A DNA stretch of 64,000 bases from Hedera helix (GCA_947179155.2 OX359266.1:794501-858500), one strand, 5' to 3'. Shown: positions 24,381 to 37,023, counted from the stretch's first letter. The notes: a model not told the origin generated them from the sequence alone. Numbers and translations: made by a program.

Positions 24381-27032
24381 TATTAATATTTTTATTACTT
24401 TAATTGGGTCCCATAATAATATTAATTAATTTTTATATTTTCTGACCCATTTTTGTTTTAAAAGATTCGACCCGACCTATTAAACCAACCCGGCCTGACC
24501 CATTTTAAATAATTGATTTGTCAAAAAAATCGGGCTGGCGTTGGCAAGTAGAATGCAATTTTTCATTTTTTCCCATATTTTTCAACTTGACATACTTTGA
24601 TTCAATTTTCAATAAAACATGTTATACACATCCAAATGAAGAAATTTGATTTGTTATATTCGTAACTTAATGTTCTTCAATATTTGACGGATCGATCATA
24701 TTTTTGAAAACGTTTTTGACATAAAAATTAAGATTAATTGACTAGGGTTTTGAAAATGACATGTTTTGTTACGAAGACCATAATTTACTTATCTCACCAC
24801 ATTTTTCAATGATTCAAGTTAGCTTATCTTTGTAACTTATCGATCTATCATTAAAGTCATATAAACCACAAAAATAACTTTCATAACTCAAATCACCAAT
24901 CACCAATCTAACCCATAAACTAGAGTTTTCTACCGATAAACATGCTCAACTAGGTTTTCATATACTTTCTTGCATACATGAACATATATTACCTCAAATA
25001 GCCACATAACTCATAGATCTTCACAAATACATGAATACCTAGCCATTTACTTTAAAGAAAATAGGTTTTCACCATACATTTAAAGCAAACTACATACACC
25101 CCCATTTTGAACTAACATGGTATACTACTACTCTTATAGATCTCACATATTCTCCATCATTTTTCATCCTTATACCTACGAACTTACCATAATACCACAA
25201 CTCAAAGATCTTCTCACAAAAATATTGTAAACACATAACACACACATTAACTATAAAATAAGTAGATCTAAAGCTTTAGAACACTTTTTAACATCTTGGA
25301 TTGTTTTGCTTGAACTTCTGTAATACCCCAGATATTTACAAGATTTGTAGATAAGATCTTAAATGACCAATTAAAGTTTAAGGTTTAAAACCTAGAGTTA
25401 GAGAAGTAAGATGTGTAGAAAATGAGTAAATATTTTTTTTAACATAATTTATTTGTTAGGGATTAAATGTGAGAATATTATAATGGTGCATGTGAAGAAT
25501 TTATTAAGAAAATAAATTCAATTAAAAAGTGAAGGTGGTTATATTAATACAGCTATACCTAAAGTGTGCTTTTTAGCCAAATAAGAAGATGAGTAAATTA
25601 ATACTCAACAAAACTAATAAATTAATTAGTTTTAATATGGAGCAAGAAGGAACGTTGTGAAATATAATTAATTAGGTTAATTATATTAGTTATGAGTTAA
25701 AGTTATAGAAAAACTAGAATGTTTGTCTACAATGACAATATTAAGAAGTTAATTAATTAAGTAATTAACTTAATTATTAAGTTGTTATATAGAGTTCAAT
25801 AATGGATTAAAGCAAGTCAATATGTTAATTATTTTAAGTCATGTTGGTAATTATAAGGAGGTCCAAATAAATTTAAGGATTTAACTTCATGAAGAGTCAA
25901 AGTAATTTAATTACTAATAGTGGACTAACTTAAAAGAATTATGTGTGTTAGCCCAATATGGAAATACTTGTATAAATGTGGATAATTAAATAAGTATTAT
26001 GTTAATTGATAAATAATATAAGTTTAATTAAATTATGTTGGCAAGTATTGTATGTAATGGTGTGGAAGTCCAATTGAATTAATTACCTAGCCCAAGTTAT
26101 GAAAGATGTGTTGGGTAGTCCAAACAATTTAAATGAAGAGTCCAATGAAAAGTAAACTATGTAGCCCAAACACTTAAAAGTCAAATGTTGGTCCATGTGT
26201 TGGGAGAATATTTTTCAAGTATTGGTGAGTGTAGAGAATTAACTAATGTAGGGTTAAGTGAATAACTCTAGTTGGTAGGTAAGAGAGGGTATTAACCAAA
26301 CATTGGTTAATTGCTAGGTGAATGAATGTAATGATGAGAGTTAACTATGGATGAGTTAATTGAGTAACCCTATGTGGTAAATAAATTAAAGCTTTAACTA
26401 TGCATGAGTTAGTTGCTAGTAAAATGTGTAGATACATAATTATATGTATACATGATTAATGAGACTTAACTAAGGGGAGTTGGTGAATTCACCCTAAGAA
26501 AAATTGTTATAAGGGAATTAACCCTACATGGGTTAATTGGTGGAAGAATATTATAGATACAATTATGTATGGATATAATTTACTAAGATAGAATTGGTAG
26601 GTAACCATGGGTTGCATGTTGTCATTGTAATTATAATTATGAAATAATTATCAATGAATTAAATTTTTTGTACTAATTAATTGTGTATTAAATAATTTAA
26701 TGAATATACTTGTGTATGTGTATATTTATCAAACTAATGAAGCAAGGTGATATAATTAATTAAAGCAAGTCTAATGGGATTATATTATAAGTCTAAATGA
26801 TGTACTAAACTAGGTTCAATGAATTAACCTAGTAGTTTATGTAATCAAATAAACGTTGATCCAAGTAATAATTAAACTAGCCCAATGTTTGTTTTAATTA
26901 AATGTAACATAGGTTATTTAATGTTAGCCCAAAAAAATAATTAAATTGAGTCAAACGAAATTAAATGGATGAGCCCAACTTATTTAATTCCTAAATCCAA
27001 AGTGGAGTCCAATAGAAAGTCAAAATATTAGT

Positions 27033-27097
<65 letters not shown>

Positions 27098-27357
27098 TGT
27101 ATATATGCATATATAAGCCATATAAATAAACCAAAAATGGGGGGGAAATCCCCATTTGGCCGAGTATAGGGCCCCCCACATGGGGTGGCTTGTTTGCTTC
27201 ATGTTGCTTCTAACACACTCCTTTTCATAGTTGTTCAACCACCCATGTCAATCACCTTATCATTCACCTAGTCATTCAAGCAAATAGTAATCTTAATTAC
27301 CCTCTTAATTGACCAATGCTAGTTGATTAGGGAGTTAATGAAGAGTTACACAAGTCC

Positions 27358-27366
27358 TATATATAG
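27358..27366 (+). promoter_or_regulatory. TATA box of LTR L2
   Basis: CCTATATATAGAG stands in a GC-richer setting, about 2 kb into the LTR. The other LTRs have comparable boxes: L3 CTATAAATAGG at 30024-30034, L1 on the minus strand at 34221-34232, the second chromovirus CCTATAAATAG at 59501-59511, and the solo LTR at 42094 CCTATAAATAGAGG at 42917-42930. Confidence 0.6.
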
Positions 27367-28339
27367 AGTGCCTCACCTTTGTGTTATGTTGGTTGGTCAT
27401 TTGCTAGAGTATTCTAGAGAGAAAAGTGAGAGCTTCCAAGAGAGAAAAGAGAGAATACACTTGTGTGTTGATAAATTTACTAAGGAAATTGCTAAAGGAG
27501 GAGCTTGGTAGATGACGCATAGCCTCATAACTTACTTTGGAAGGAGAAGAAGAAGAGCACAAAAGTCTAAGAGGCTCAAAAGTGCTTTAACTCATTTTTA
27601 GTTCATTTTTGTAGTCTATATATGTTTTATATGGTCAAAAGATATTTTTAACCGATCAAAAGTTATTTTGATGGTCTAGAAGTCTAAAACTATGATATAT
27701 TAGTAGATTCATAGTTTGATATGTTTAAATCATATTTTGGTATGTGTGGTATGCATATAAACGGAAGAAAATTCTATATTGAACTTTATCGGTAAAACCC
27801 TAGATGACTATGTGCTATTTAATGTTGTAGTTTGAAATGCACAAGTTGAAAAATGGATCTCTATGGCTAGAAAATTACATATATGAGTTATAAAGAAAAC
27901 CCAATTTGAATCTTTAAAAAATATGAAAAAAATGAAGAAGTTATGACTTTTATCGCAAAACGTGTCATTTTAAAACCCTAGATGGTTCGATCTTAAATTT
28001 CATGTCAAAACGTTTTCAAAAATGTGATCGAACTATGACATATTATAAAATAAGAAGTTAGGAAGACAACAACACCAAATTTGTGTCATTTAGTTGTGTA
28101 GATGTCATTTCGTACAAGTTTTAATCAAAATAACTTAAGTTGAAATCTGTCTATTTTTGGGGGCAGATTACTCGAGCGCCGGCGGCTCTAATTCAGTTTA
28201 AAACTGAGCGCCGGTAGAGCTCGTGACTTCTGTTTCCAGCGCCGACGGCCCTGGACTCCGTTCATTTTGAGCGCCGGTAGCGCTGGGCCGGATTATCAAT
28301 TCTTTTTCTGGGTCGCGTCGGGTTAGAAAATGAAAAATA

Positions 28340-28900
28340 TTCGAAAAAATACTTTATTATTTTTGGATCCAATAAATGTAATTTAAATATTATAAGTAGT
28401 TAATTTAATATGTAAGCAAGAATAAATATTATTAATGGATTAATAATATTAAGAAATTTATAAAATATTATTAAATGAATAATAGTATTAGAAAATTAAT
28501 AAAATATTATTAAATGAATAATAATATTAAAAAATTAATAAAATATTATTAAATGAATAATAATATTAGAAAATTAATAAAATATTATTAAATGATTAAT
28601 AATATTAGTAAATAATAATATTGATAAATAATTAAAATATGATTAAATAATTAATAATATTAGTAAGAGATTAAAATATTATTAAATAGTTAATAATATT
28701 AATAAGTGATTAAAATATTATTAAACGGTTAATAATATTAGTAAATGATTAAAATATTATTAAATGATTAATAATATCAGTAAGAGATTAAAATATTATT
28801 AAATGGTTAATAATATTAATAAGTGATTAAAATATTATTAAATGATTAATAATATTAATAAGTGATTAAAATATTATTAAATGGTTAATAATATTTGAAT
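28340..28900. repeat. AT-rich palindromic array in LTR L2
   Basis: About 13 units of 35-45 bases, of the form AAAATATTATTAAATGATTAATAAT. The motif matches the array in LTR L1 on the other strand. Confidence 0.85.
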
Positions 28901-31029
28901 GTAGTTGTATATTATCAAAGGTAGATAATATTTTGAGGTGTTTAGTACATTATTAAATGTCCAAATCATTAAGTTATGTAAAAGAAGAAAGTTTAATTGA
29001 ATTAAACCAATATAAATAGTCCATTTGTGACTTATTTAGTCAACTTATTAAAAGTGGGTTGTACGAATAACGTTTAGTGAAGGCGTAAGTTGGTTAAGCG
29101 TACTCGATATATCCAAACTATATTTTGGGCTAAGATTTTTTGTCCGGAACTTAAGGGTTCGTTTGTCGGACATCTTAAGAGTTAATATTTTTAAGTTACA
29201 GTCTTATATAAGACTAAGTAATAGTCATTGTAACTAATGATAATGTCAATTTCATATATAAATTGTAGGTTGAACGAAAGACGCAAAATAAGTGTAAATG
29301 GTAGATGTAAGGACCAAGAATTTTGAATTACATTATAAATAAAATTGAAAAATTAAATTCTAATTAAATGAGTTATTGTGTGATTTAATTTAAACCTTTA
29401 TGTGGTAATTTGATTGTTGACTATTCAGTTAATTTTTGTAAAGGAAGTCCGATTAATGGATTTATTAAATTAACGGACTAACCTAAGATTATTTTGTGAG
29501 GAACCCTAATTAAATATTCAATTAATATTGAATATGACAAGTCTAATTGGATTATGTAAATTAAATTAAAATTAAATTATTAAATTATTTCTTAATTATT
29601 TAAACAAGCCCAATTAATGAAATTATGTTATGGACTTGTGAAAATTGTTATGTGATTGAGTATTTTATTAATCTAGCCCAATTTATTAAGATGTAAGTAA
29701 ATTATTTTGGTAGTCCAATATTGATGAGTTATTATGCATTATATTGGCCCAAATAATTAAATTTCAAGCCCAAACTTTGATCTAATAAGCCTACCTTCTA
29801 GAAGATCCATTATTTATCAATTTGAGTATAAAAATAAATCAAAAATGGGACAAATTAGAGAGTATGGCTGGTGGTATAGAGGGAGTACTATGGATTCCAA
29901 ATTTTCATTCAATTTGTTGATTTCATTAGTGTGTGGAACACTCAACCTTTTTGGCTAGCAAATTTTGTAAAAATGTTGAAGTCCAATCTATACATATATA
30001 TGTTATATGTATAGATTTATACTACTATAAATAGGAGCTAACTCATTTGGTGGAGAGTTTAAAAAATATTGCAAGTATTCTCTATATAGTGTGCTAGTGA
30101 GTTTTAGTGAGTTAACTAGGTGAGTTAAAGAAAAAGAAAGTGAGTTGTGTAGTGAGTTACCACCGAGTCAAGTGAGTCAAGTCATTTTCATCAAGGGGGT
30201 GTTCTTGGATGTCATCACAACTTATTACCTACTTTGGAAAGCAAAGAAAATAAGCCATCAAAAGCAAAATGTATAAAAATTTCTTAAAAACCCTAATCTT
30301 GGTTTTCTTTTAATTTATATGGTAGAAATATTATCTTTGCGCTATTTGTGCTTAGAATCATGCTAAATATGTTTATATAGGATGTCAAGTGGTTTAAATA
30401 TGTAGTGATATGAGTTTATGTAGAAAAATCTAGCAAAATACTTGAAAATATTTTTACCGACGACGAACAAAACGTAGTTTGTTTGAATAAATTACACATT
30501 TGAAATCTACAAATTATTTTTGTGGTTTTAGATTTTCTGGGAATATATGGGTAAGTTAAAAACAAAATCTCTTTGGAATCATGTGAAAATAATTTAAAAT
30601 AAGCAAGATATGAATTTTTGAACCAAAGGACCTCATTGTCGAATGATTGTGCAAAACAGTCCACTTCATGGCTATTTTCAGTAATCAAATTATGTCCAAA
30701 TTTGCTTTTTGATAATGGAATCTTGTAGTTCGGAAAGAGACAATTCCAAAAAGTCCAATTTGAGGTCAATCGGACTTGTAGATTTAATTTTAGTCAAGTT
30801 TTAGTGAATGTGGCAAAATCAGAAAATAAATAGAACATTTTGGTTTTATTTTAAAAAAAAATCGAACGATCCGGTTTTTTTGAGAGTGTGGGGTCCAGTT
30901 CGGGTCTTTCTGGACTGGTTCTGGCGATTGGTTTTCGACGGAAGTTGTTTGATTTTGCGTGTACTATTTTATAAAAATATTTTTGTATTTTTAGCAGGTC
31001 ATTTGGTAATTTCTATAATTAAAATATAA

Positions 31030-31990
31030 TTAAACCTTACTAGCTAAAGGAAAAATGATAAATTAATATTTTTAATTTCTGAAAAATCATAAAACTGCTA
31101 ATTACTTATTATTTAAGTAATATTAAATAATAAGTAAGATTAATTAAGAAATTAATTATTTTTAATAGTATTTAAGGTGTAAATAGTACACTAATTAGCT
31201 ATTAATTAGTTAGTAATTAGATAAAATTACTAATAAATTATTATTAAATATTAAATATGTGATTTAAGTATTTAATAATAATATAAGAAAGATGAAGTAA
31301 ATAAATTAACTATTTATTATTTAATTGATAATTAAATAGTAAATAAAGGCAAGTAATTAACTAATTATTATTTAATTAATATTAAATAATAATTAAAGAG
31401 AGATAAAATTTATAAATTAATTATTATTTAATTAACATTAAAGAATGATTAATTACTTATTTTTTAATTAAGATTAAATAATAAGTAAGGGTAATTGATT
31501 AATTAATTATTATTTAATTAACATTAAATAATAATTAAATGAAGAACAAATTAATAAATTAATTATTTATTATTTAATTAAGATTAAATAATAAGTAAGT
31601 ATAATTAATTAATTAATTATTATTTAACATTAAATAATAATTAAAGATAATTGAAGTTAATAAACTAATTATTTATTATTTAATTAAGATTAAATAATAA
31701 GTAAGGATAATTAATTAATTTATTATTATTTAATTAACATTAAATAATAATTAAAGATAATTAAAGTTAATAAACTAATTATTTATTATTAAATATTAAT
31801 AAATGAGGATAATTAGTAAGTAAATTATTATTTAATTAATATTAAATAATAAGGCAATTAAGATTAATACTTTAATTATTTATTATTTAATTAACTTTTA
31901 ATAATAAATAAACATAATTAGTTATTATCTATTGTTAAATAATGACTAAAGGTAATTAATTAGTTACTTTTTAACTAATATTAAATAGTA
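31030..31990. repeat. AT-rich palindromic array in LTR L3
   Basis: Alternating TTATTATTTAATTAA and ATTAAATAATAA segments, period about 45 bases, self-complementary between neighbours. Confidence 0.85.
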
Positions 31991-32500
31991 ATTAAATGAA
32001 GATAGAGTTAATAAAATAAAAATGAATTTAATTAAACAATGATAGTAAATTGTTTAAGAGTTTAATAAGTGTTTAACACTTAAGAAAAATAATATTGATT
32101 AATTAAATCATTAACATAAGATCAGTTAAGTGTCTTATATGATTAATGATAGTATATAAAAATTATATGTGTTATGTGATTAATTATTTAGCATAGGTAA
32201 ATGTTTAAAGTGCACGATTATATGTTATACTAATTGATAGGCCAACGTTATTAATGTTAGGTCATCAAGAGGAGTTGAAATTAAGCGAATTAGCCGTAAG
32301 TCAACGGACAGACAAGTTCTTTAACCTTACTCAAATTTGTATTGAGCAAACTTCCTAACTCTACTCAATATTATTGTGCTAATTCTTAAATCTTGAGCTT
32401 ATATTATATCGCAAGTTATTCCACAATAATATTATTGCAAATCGTATATATTATTTGAATTCATATTCCATTCTTAAATTATGAATTGATTAAGGAAAAA

Positions 32501-32524
32501 GTCTAAGCCATTGTTCGGCTAGAC
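32501..32524 (+). other. conserved hairpin in chromovirus LTR leader
   Basis: GTCTAAGCC, a 7-base loop region and GGCTAGAC can pair, with one bulged A. The same hairpin occurs at 46506-46530 and 55739-55763 (plus), and at 58009-58032, 23132-23157, 41674-41699 and 41803-41827 (minus), with changes in both arms. It lies well downstream of the TATA boxes, so it would be in the transcript leader. Confidence 0.6.
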
Positions 32525-32954
32525 CTATGTGAAATTTATTTTGAAAGTTATCCAAACCATAGTGGTATGGATTCTTAGACTGAGAAGAACAACTCATAAT
32601 GGGGAATAACCTAAGTATCGAATAAACGATACAAACAGAATAAATGTTATGCATATACATATGGTACAAGAGGCTGATCCCCTCAAGTACAATTCTGACA
32701 AAGTAACCTAAGAGGGTCAATCAAGTGATTGATTTCCTCAATAGTAGTTCATGGTCCATTTGACCACTCAGCATTTAAATAATCAATTGTCACTTCTTTA
32801 TTTTGTGTATTGATTCTATTGTTCATTGTTGAGCTCCTTTTATTAAATCATTTAGTTGATATTCCTATTCATTTATGACATAATTATTGTTCTTCATTTA
32901 AATTGCTGAGCAAGCTAGTTGCTCATACTTGCTATGTCATAAAATATTTTGCAG

Positions 32955-33007
32955 CTAAACCTGAAGGATCGGGTAAAGATAAAAGCAAAGAAAAAGCGAA
33001 ATCTTAA
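32955..33007 (+). other. lysine-rich terminal-exon-like module in LTR L3
   Basis: ATTTTGCAG is followed after two bases by codons for KPEGSGKDKSKEKAKS and TAA. Member of the five-LTR series. Confidence 0.55.
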
Positions 33008-34481
33008 ATATCTAGATAACTGTTAGTCTATTTATATTTTGTTTAGGATTTATAAGATTGTAACGCAAACACTGATATTATCTTGTAGTTTGTGATGTTT
33101 ATTTTGGTAAAGGTTGTAGACCTTGGAACTAGAAAGTCATTGTAATAGACAACATATGTTTATTTATTTTTCGCATTAGTATTAAATGTTGTTTAGCAGA
33201 GATTGTTTATATTATTGCGTGAGCACCAAATTCAAGGTAGTGGTACCTGAATTTGGGGGTGTCACAGTAGAAGCGAACCAGACAAGTTTTTTAGAACTTG
33301 CTCCTATATGAATTGATATGCTACAATGTGATATTAAATTATGGATATAAAGATATATTGATGATATTTGTGATATGTGAAAAGCATGAAGTATGATTAC
33401 ATGTAATGTATGTACAAAACTATGAAGTATGACTTGATAGACTATTTGTTATTAAATATGATGCATAAGAAGTATGCAGTATTCATAAAATAAAAAGCAT
33501 GAAAAGCATGATGTAGGTATAAAATGCAAAATATGCATAACATGTGAAACATGTAATGTGTTATGTGTAACTGTTAGACTTGCTGAGCCGTCGTGCTCAG
33601 TCTTGCTACAAAATAAACACTTTCAGATAAGTGCAAGATATCCGAAGATTTCGTTAAAGATCAAGGATCAGGAATGCGTATTACTTTCACCGAAAGTTTA
33701 AGTGATTGTTTTAGTTATGAGTCCGGATTGGACAGGTAAATTGATTGTATAATTAAATAAATGGTTAGTGTATATTGTGAGTGTTTAAATACTCAAATTG
33801 ATTGTAATAGAATGTCGTATCATGTATGATATTGAGACATACTAGGAATTTTTAAAGATTACGATTCTGGAATAGAAAGAGATGTTGTAAAGTTTTAAAT
33901 AAATGATTGTTTAGCAATTATAATATTGTTGTAAGTCATGAACGATAAGGAAAATGTTGTACTGTAGCGAACCGGATCCGAGGTTCAAGGGACCCGGATT
34001 CGGGGTCGTCACAACTTCCTTTTTTGAAATGAATCTAGAGAGACTCTCCACCTTCTTCTCCTTCAGCTCCACCAGAAATATGTAGCTTTTCTTGAGGTAT
34101 AGCCCTCAACCTCACGAAGCTCTCAACACTTAGCTTCGTTTTCTTTTTACAAACTCTCTCTTTCTCTAACTTGAAACTCCTAACAAATGAACCAACATTT
34201 GCTAAGCTTGGTGATACACTACATTTATAGGACATTTCTAAGCTTAATTGGTTAACAATCACTAATCAACCAACATTGGTCAAATTAAATCTCTAATTTA
34301 CAAGAAACAAGATCCACCATTTTGGGGACTTGAATTTGCATTGAGGAGGGTTTTATGGATCTAGGTTTTGTGGGAGTAAATTAGGGAAACCTTGAGCCTT
34401 GAACCCCCCATGGGGCCCCTTCCTAGCTGGCCATTCTCCCCCCAATTTTCTTGATTTTTGATTTTTTTTACTACAATAATG

Positions 34482-34554
<73 letters not shown>

Positions 34555-35839
34555 TAACACATGTATCATTGGGCTACACATTGGACTCTTAAAATAAATT
34601 CATTTGGGCTTCTCAAAAAATTTGTTTGGGCTACTAGGTTAATTTATTTCGTTGAACCTTCATCGAATATTTTGATTGGGTTAGTTTAATTAAACACACG
34701 GGCTACTAGTTATGCTTACAAGTTACTAATTACTTGGGCTAGCATTTAACTAACTAATGGTCTTTTCCTTAAATCTTTATGGACTAACATATTAAGTGTC
34801 ACACTTGGTTTAATTAGATAATCCAATTAAACTTGTCTTCTGTAAATAAATTTGGACGACCTTTTAATTGAGTTAGATTATAAAACCCTAACACTTATTA
34901 TTACTTGGGCTTGTTTTGATCAAACCCTAACATACATACATCCATTAAATTAATACTTGATTAATTTATTATCTTGTTTAGACTATAATTAAGTCTTTCT
35001 TGACTAGCACATATCATTTGGGCTTCTAATAAAATAAGTACCCACATCTCATACAAGTAATCCCATATTGGGTTGACATAAACAATTCATTTATTTCTTC
35101 TTCTTCATTAATCATACAAATAATTCATTTTGTGATTATTAATCTTCTTATTTGTCATTCAAGGCCAACATTCAAGTTTTGTGATCTCATCACATAAGTT
35201 TCTCTTGCTTTTCTTTTCCTTCTTTAGTTACTCTAAATAAATGAAATTAACTAACTCACTAATTTTCAGTGCATAACATAAACACATACATAACATAACT
35301 TTACATATTATATTTTCTCATGAAATAAAAATAATAAATTTAGGTTCGTAATTTTCTCGGTTATTACAAATATGCTGTATCCTAAGGGTAACACCAGTAC
35401 CAATAATTTAAATTGATACATTGTTACCTTATTTCCTTTAGAGAGATGGATTCCATTTTAAATAGGAAGTCCAACTAGCGGTTTAACAGAGAGATGGTTG
35501 ATTGTAATTATAATTGCATATGGCAAGGTTTTTTTTTAAAATTGTATCATAATGTTTACTTTCCAATCCAGCATGGCAATATATACTCCATCCGCTAGAC
35601 ATCTACTGCTATTCATAGATCAAAACGACAGGTCGTATAATAGAATGCTCGTTGTTTCAACGTCATTTTCTAGCGCATGAGGGGTACAACCGTCCAGTAA
35701 TTTCATTTAATCAGTCCGCTAGAAAGACTAGCGGACACCGAGTTTGCAATTTAAAACTCTGTCGTCGGATATAAAAATGTAGGGATATGATGCTATTTGT
35801 CTTTTTTTTTTGTCCATAGCAAATAGTTGTTCTGAATCG

Positions 35840-35842
<3 letters not shown>

Positions 35843-35908
<66 letters not shown>
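35843..35908. repeat. (TA)n microsatellite between two foldback elements
   Basis: About 33 TA units separate the right end of the NPR-carrying element from the foldback element at 35909. Other long (TA)n tracts lie at 17143-17189, 20567-20601, 27035-27095, 34484-34551, 37381-37413 and 39896-39942. Confidence 0.95.
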
Positions 35909-35912
<4 letters not shown>

Positions 35913-36182
35913 TAGACTCTCCAACGAACTGAAAAAAGGCGAACCAAAGACGAATCGGCTTTAGCGACGGACGAACCGTCTCTAAAGCTTTAAGAATTAG
36001 GGTGGCTAGGCACTGTAACATGAAGAAGAAAGGGTGCCTAGGCGTTGAAACCGTTAGGGTGCCTAGGAGCCCTTTCTTTTTCATGTTACAGCACCTAGGC
36101 GCCCTAACCCTTAAAGTTTTAGCGACGGTTCGTCCGTCGCTAAAATCGGTTCATTTTTTCTGGTTCGTTGGAGAGTCTAACC
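35909..36182. mobile_element. foldback MITE in (TA)n
   Basis: The arms of about 130 bp are nearly complementary: GGGTTAGACTCTCCAACGAA at left and the same read inward at right. Inner blocks include TTTAGCGACGGACGAACCGTC and GCACTGTAACATGAA. The terminus is shared with 3413-3601. (TA)n abuts the left end and (CA)n/(TA)n the right. Noncoding and nonautonomous. Confidence 0.85.
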
Positions 36183-36193
36183 ACACACACACA

Positions 36194-36238
<45 letters not shown>

Positions 36239-36480
36239 GACACTTGGTTTAAGAGCATACCTCCTTAAAGAGCATATCAAACATACCCCATTTAGTGACG
36301 GAAGGGGCAACGGTTTGGTCTGTCACCATAAGTTCGTCCGTCGCTATATGTTGTCCGTCGCTATATGTTGTCCGTCGCTAAAAGTTATAGCGAAGGACGA
36401 ACCTATGGCGATGGACCAAACTATCGCCCCGTCCGTCACTAAAGGGGGTATGCTTGGTAAGGGGGTATACTTTTGATCCT
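36239..36480. mobile_element. foldback MITE with GTCCGTCGCTA repeats
   Basis: Arms of about 100 bp pair: CATACCCCATTTAGTGACGG at left, CCGTCACTAAAGGGGGTATG at right. Between them GTCCGTCGCTATATGTT is repeated in tandem. It abuts (TA)n at left and (CT)n(TA)n at right. It shares the GCGACGG core with the other two MITEs but not their outer ends. Confidence 0.75.
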
Positions 36481-36590
36481 TGCTCTCTCTCTCTCTCTAT
36501 ATATATATATATTTAATTTGTATATGAGGTGAAGTAATTTACTTACAAGCCCTCAAAAGTCTACCAACGGATAAGTCTTAATATTTATTA

Positions 36591-36746
36591 GTCTTCTACA
36601 AATAAAACAATTTCGCGGTGGTTGGACTTTATTACTGATCGAGAACAATAATTTCTTCGTCTTCTACAAATAAAACAATTTCTTCGTGGTTGGACTTTAT
36701 TACTCATTGAGGGAAATAATTTCTTCATCTTCTTTAACTATAAAAG
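36591..36746 (+). promoter_or_regulatory. promoter of the SOD-like gene: duplicated segment and TATA box
   Basis: A 68 bp segment beginning GTCTTCTACAAATAAAACAA occurs twice in tandem (36591-36658 and 36659-36729). CTATAAAAG at 36738-36746 follows directly. A leader intron is possible between about 36856 (AAG before GTAACA) and 36981, so that transcription would start near 36770 and the ATG at 37024 lie in a later exon. Confidence 0.6.
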
Positions 36747-37023
36747 AAAACAAACACCCTCTATTTTTTCTCCATCTCTTAACTCTTCTTCCTCCCTTTA
36801 TATTTGATAATTTGCCTCCCCTCCATCGGGGATCATACGTTCTCCCAATAATTAAGGTAACACTCCTCTTCCTCTATGTAATCTCATTAATGTCTTTTTT
36901 TTTTTGGGTTCTCTTCTATTTTTGCCTCCCCCCCCCCCCTCCCCTATCTTGATGATTTAATTTATTTTACTATCGATTAAGGAACATATTTCTAACAATT
37001 TGTTTCTTTTTAAATGAAGCAAA

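Larger units (their letters stand above)
29306..33266 (+). mobile_element. solo LTR L3 (innermost of nest), 3961 bp
   Basis: Starts TGTAAGGACCAAG and ends TTTGGGGGTGTCACA, with GTAGA on both sides (29301-29305, 33267-33271). It is related over long stretches to the chromovirus LTRs at 44637 and 53300: the hairpin at 32501-32524, the following 300 bases, and the lysine-rich module at 32955-33007. TATA box at 30024-30034. An array of ATTATTTAATTAA units fills 31030-31990. The ORF at 30416 on the minus strand is not supported. Confidence 0.93.
25319..34013 (+). mobile_element. solo LTR L2 (middle of nest), about 4.7 kb
   Basis: Starts TGTAATACCCCAG and ends CGGGGTCGTCACA, with ACTTC on both sides (25314-25318, 34014-34018). 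Without the inner LTR L3 and its duplication it is about 4.7 kb. It has a TATA box TATATATAG at 27358-27366 after (TA)n at 27035-27095, an AT palindrome array at 28340-28900, and a block GCTGAGC...TTGCTAC...TTTCAG at 33585-33630. The frame after that acceptor is open for about 34 codons but not lysine-rich. Confidence 0.9.
22326..35368 (-). mobile_element. solo LTR L1 (outermost of nest), about 4.3 kb
   Basis: The minus strand starts TGTAATAACCGAG (from 35368) and ends GGGGCATCACA (at 22326). AATAT flanks it on both sides (22321-22325, 35369-35373). Its two pieces, 22326-25318 and 34019-35368, total about 4.3 kb and are split by LTR L2. A minus-strand TATA box CCTATAAATG lies at about 34221-34232. 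The lysine-rich module is at 22558-22609 and the hairpin at 23132-23157. The AT palindrome array is at 23480-24380 and (TA)n at 34484-34551. No internal region of the element remains. Confidence 0.88.
20894..35842. mobile_element. foldback element carrying an NPR-like exon, inflated by nested LTRs
   Basis: 20894-21060 and the reverse complement of 35680-35842 match over about 165 bases (ATTCAKAACAACTA, TTGCTATGGACAAAAAA, CTAGTCTTTCTAGC). Both outer ends abut simple repeats; the right one is (TA)n. A second shared piece is CTAGCGGATGGA (21122 and, inverted, 35590). When the LTR nest (22326-35368 plus one AATAT) is removed, about 1.9 kb remains, including the NPR3/4-like exon. This is the form of a Pack-type nonautonomous DNA element. 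No transposase is present. It could instead be two separate elements in opposite orientation, but the continuous interior across the nest favours one. Confidence 0.7.

Noticed and set aside
23480..24400. Centromere-like satellite
   Set aside because: The array is short, degenerate and confined to an LTR; sister arrays sit in other LTRs.
26991..27238. ORFs with long runs of alternating Tyr and Ile, also at 35842 and 37251
   Set aside because: They are translations of (TA)n microsatellites.
30416..30769. 117-residue minus-strand ORF
   Set aside because: It lies inside LTR L3 and has no recognisable domain; the other LTRs do not keep it open.
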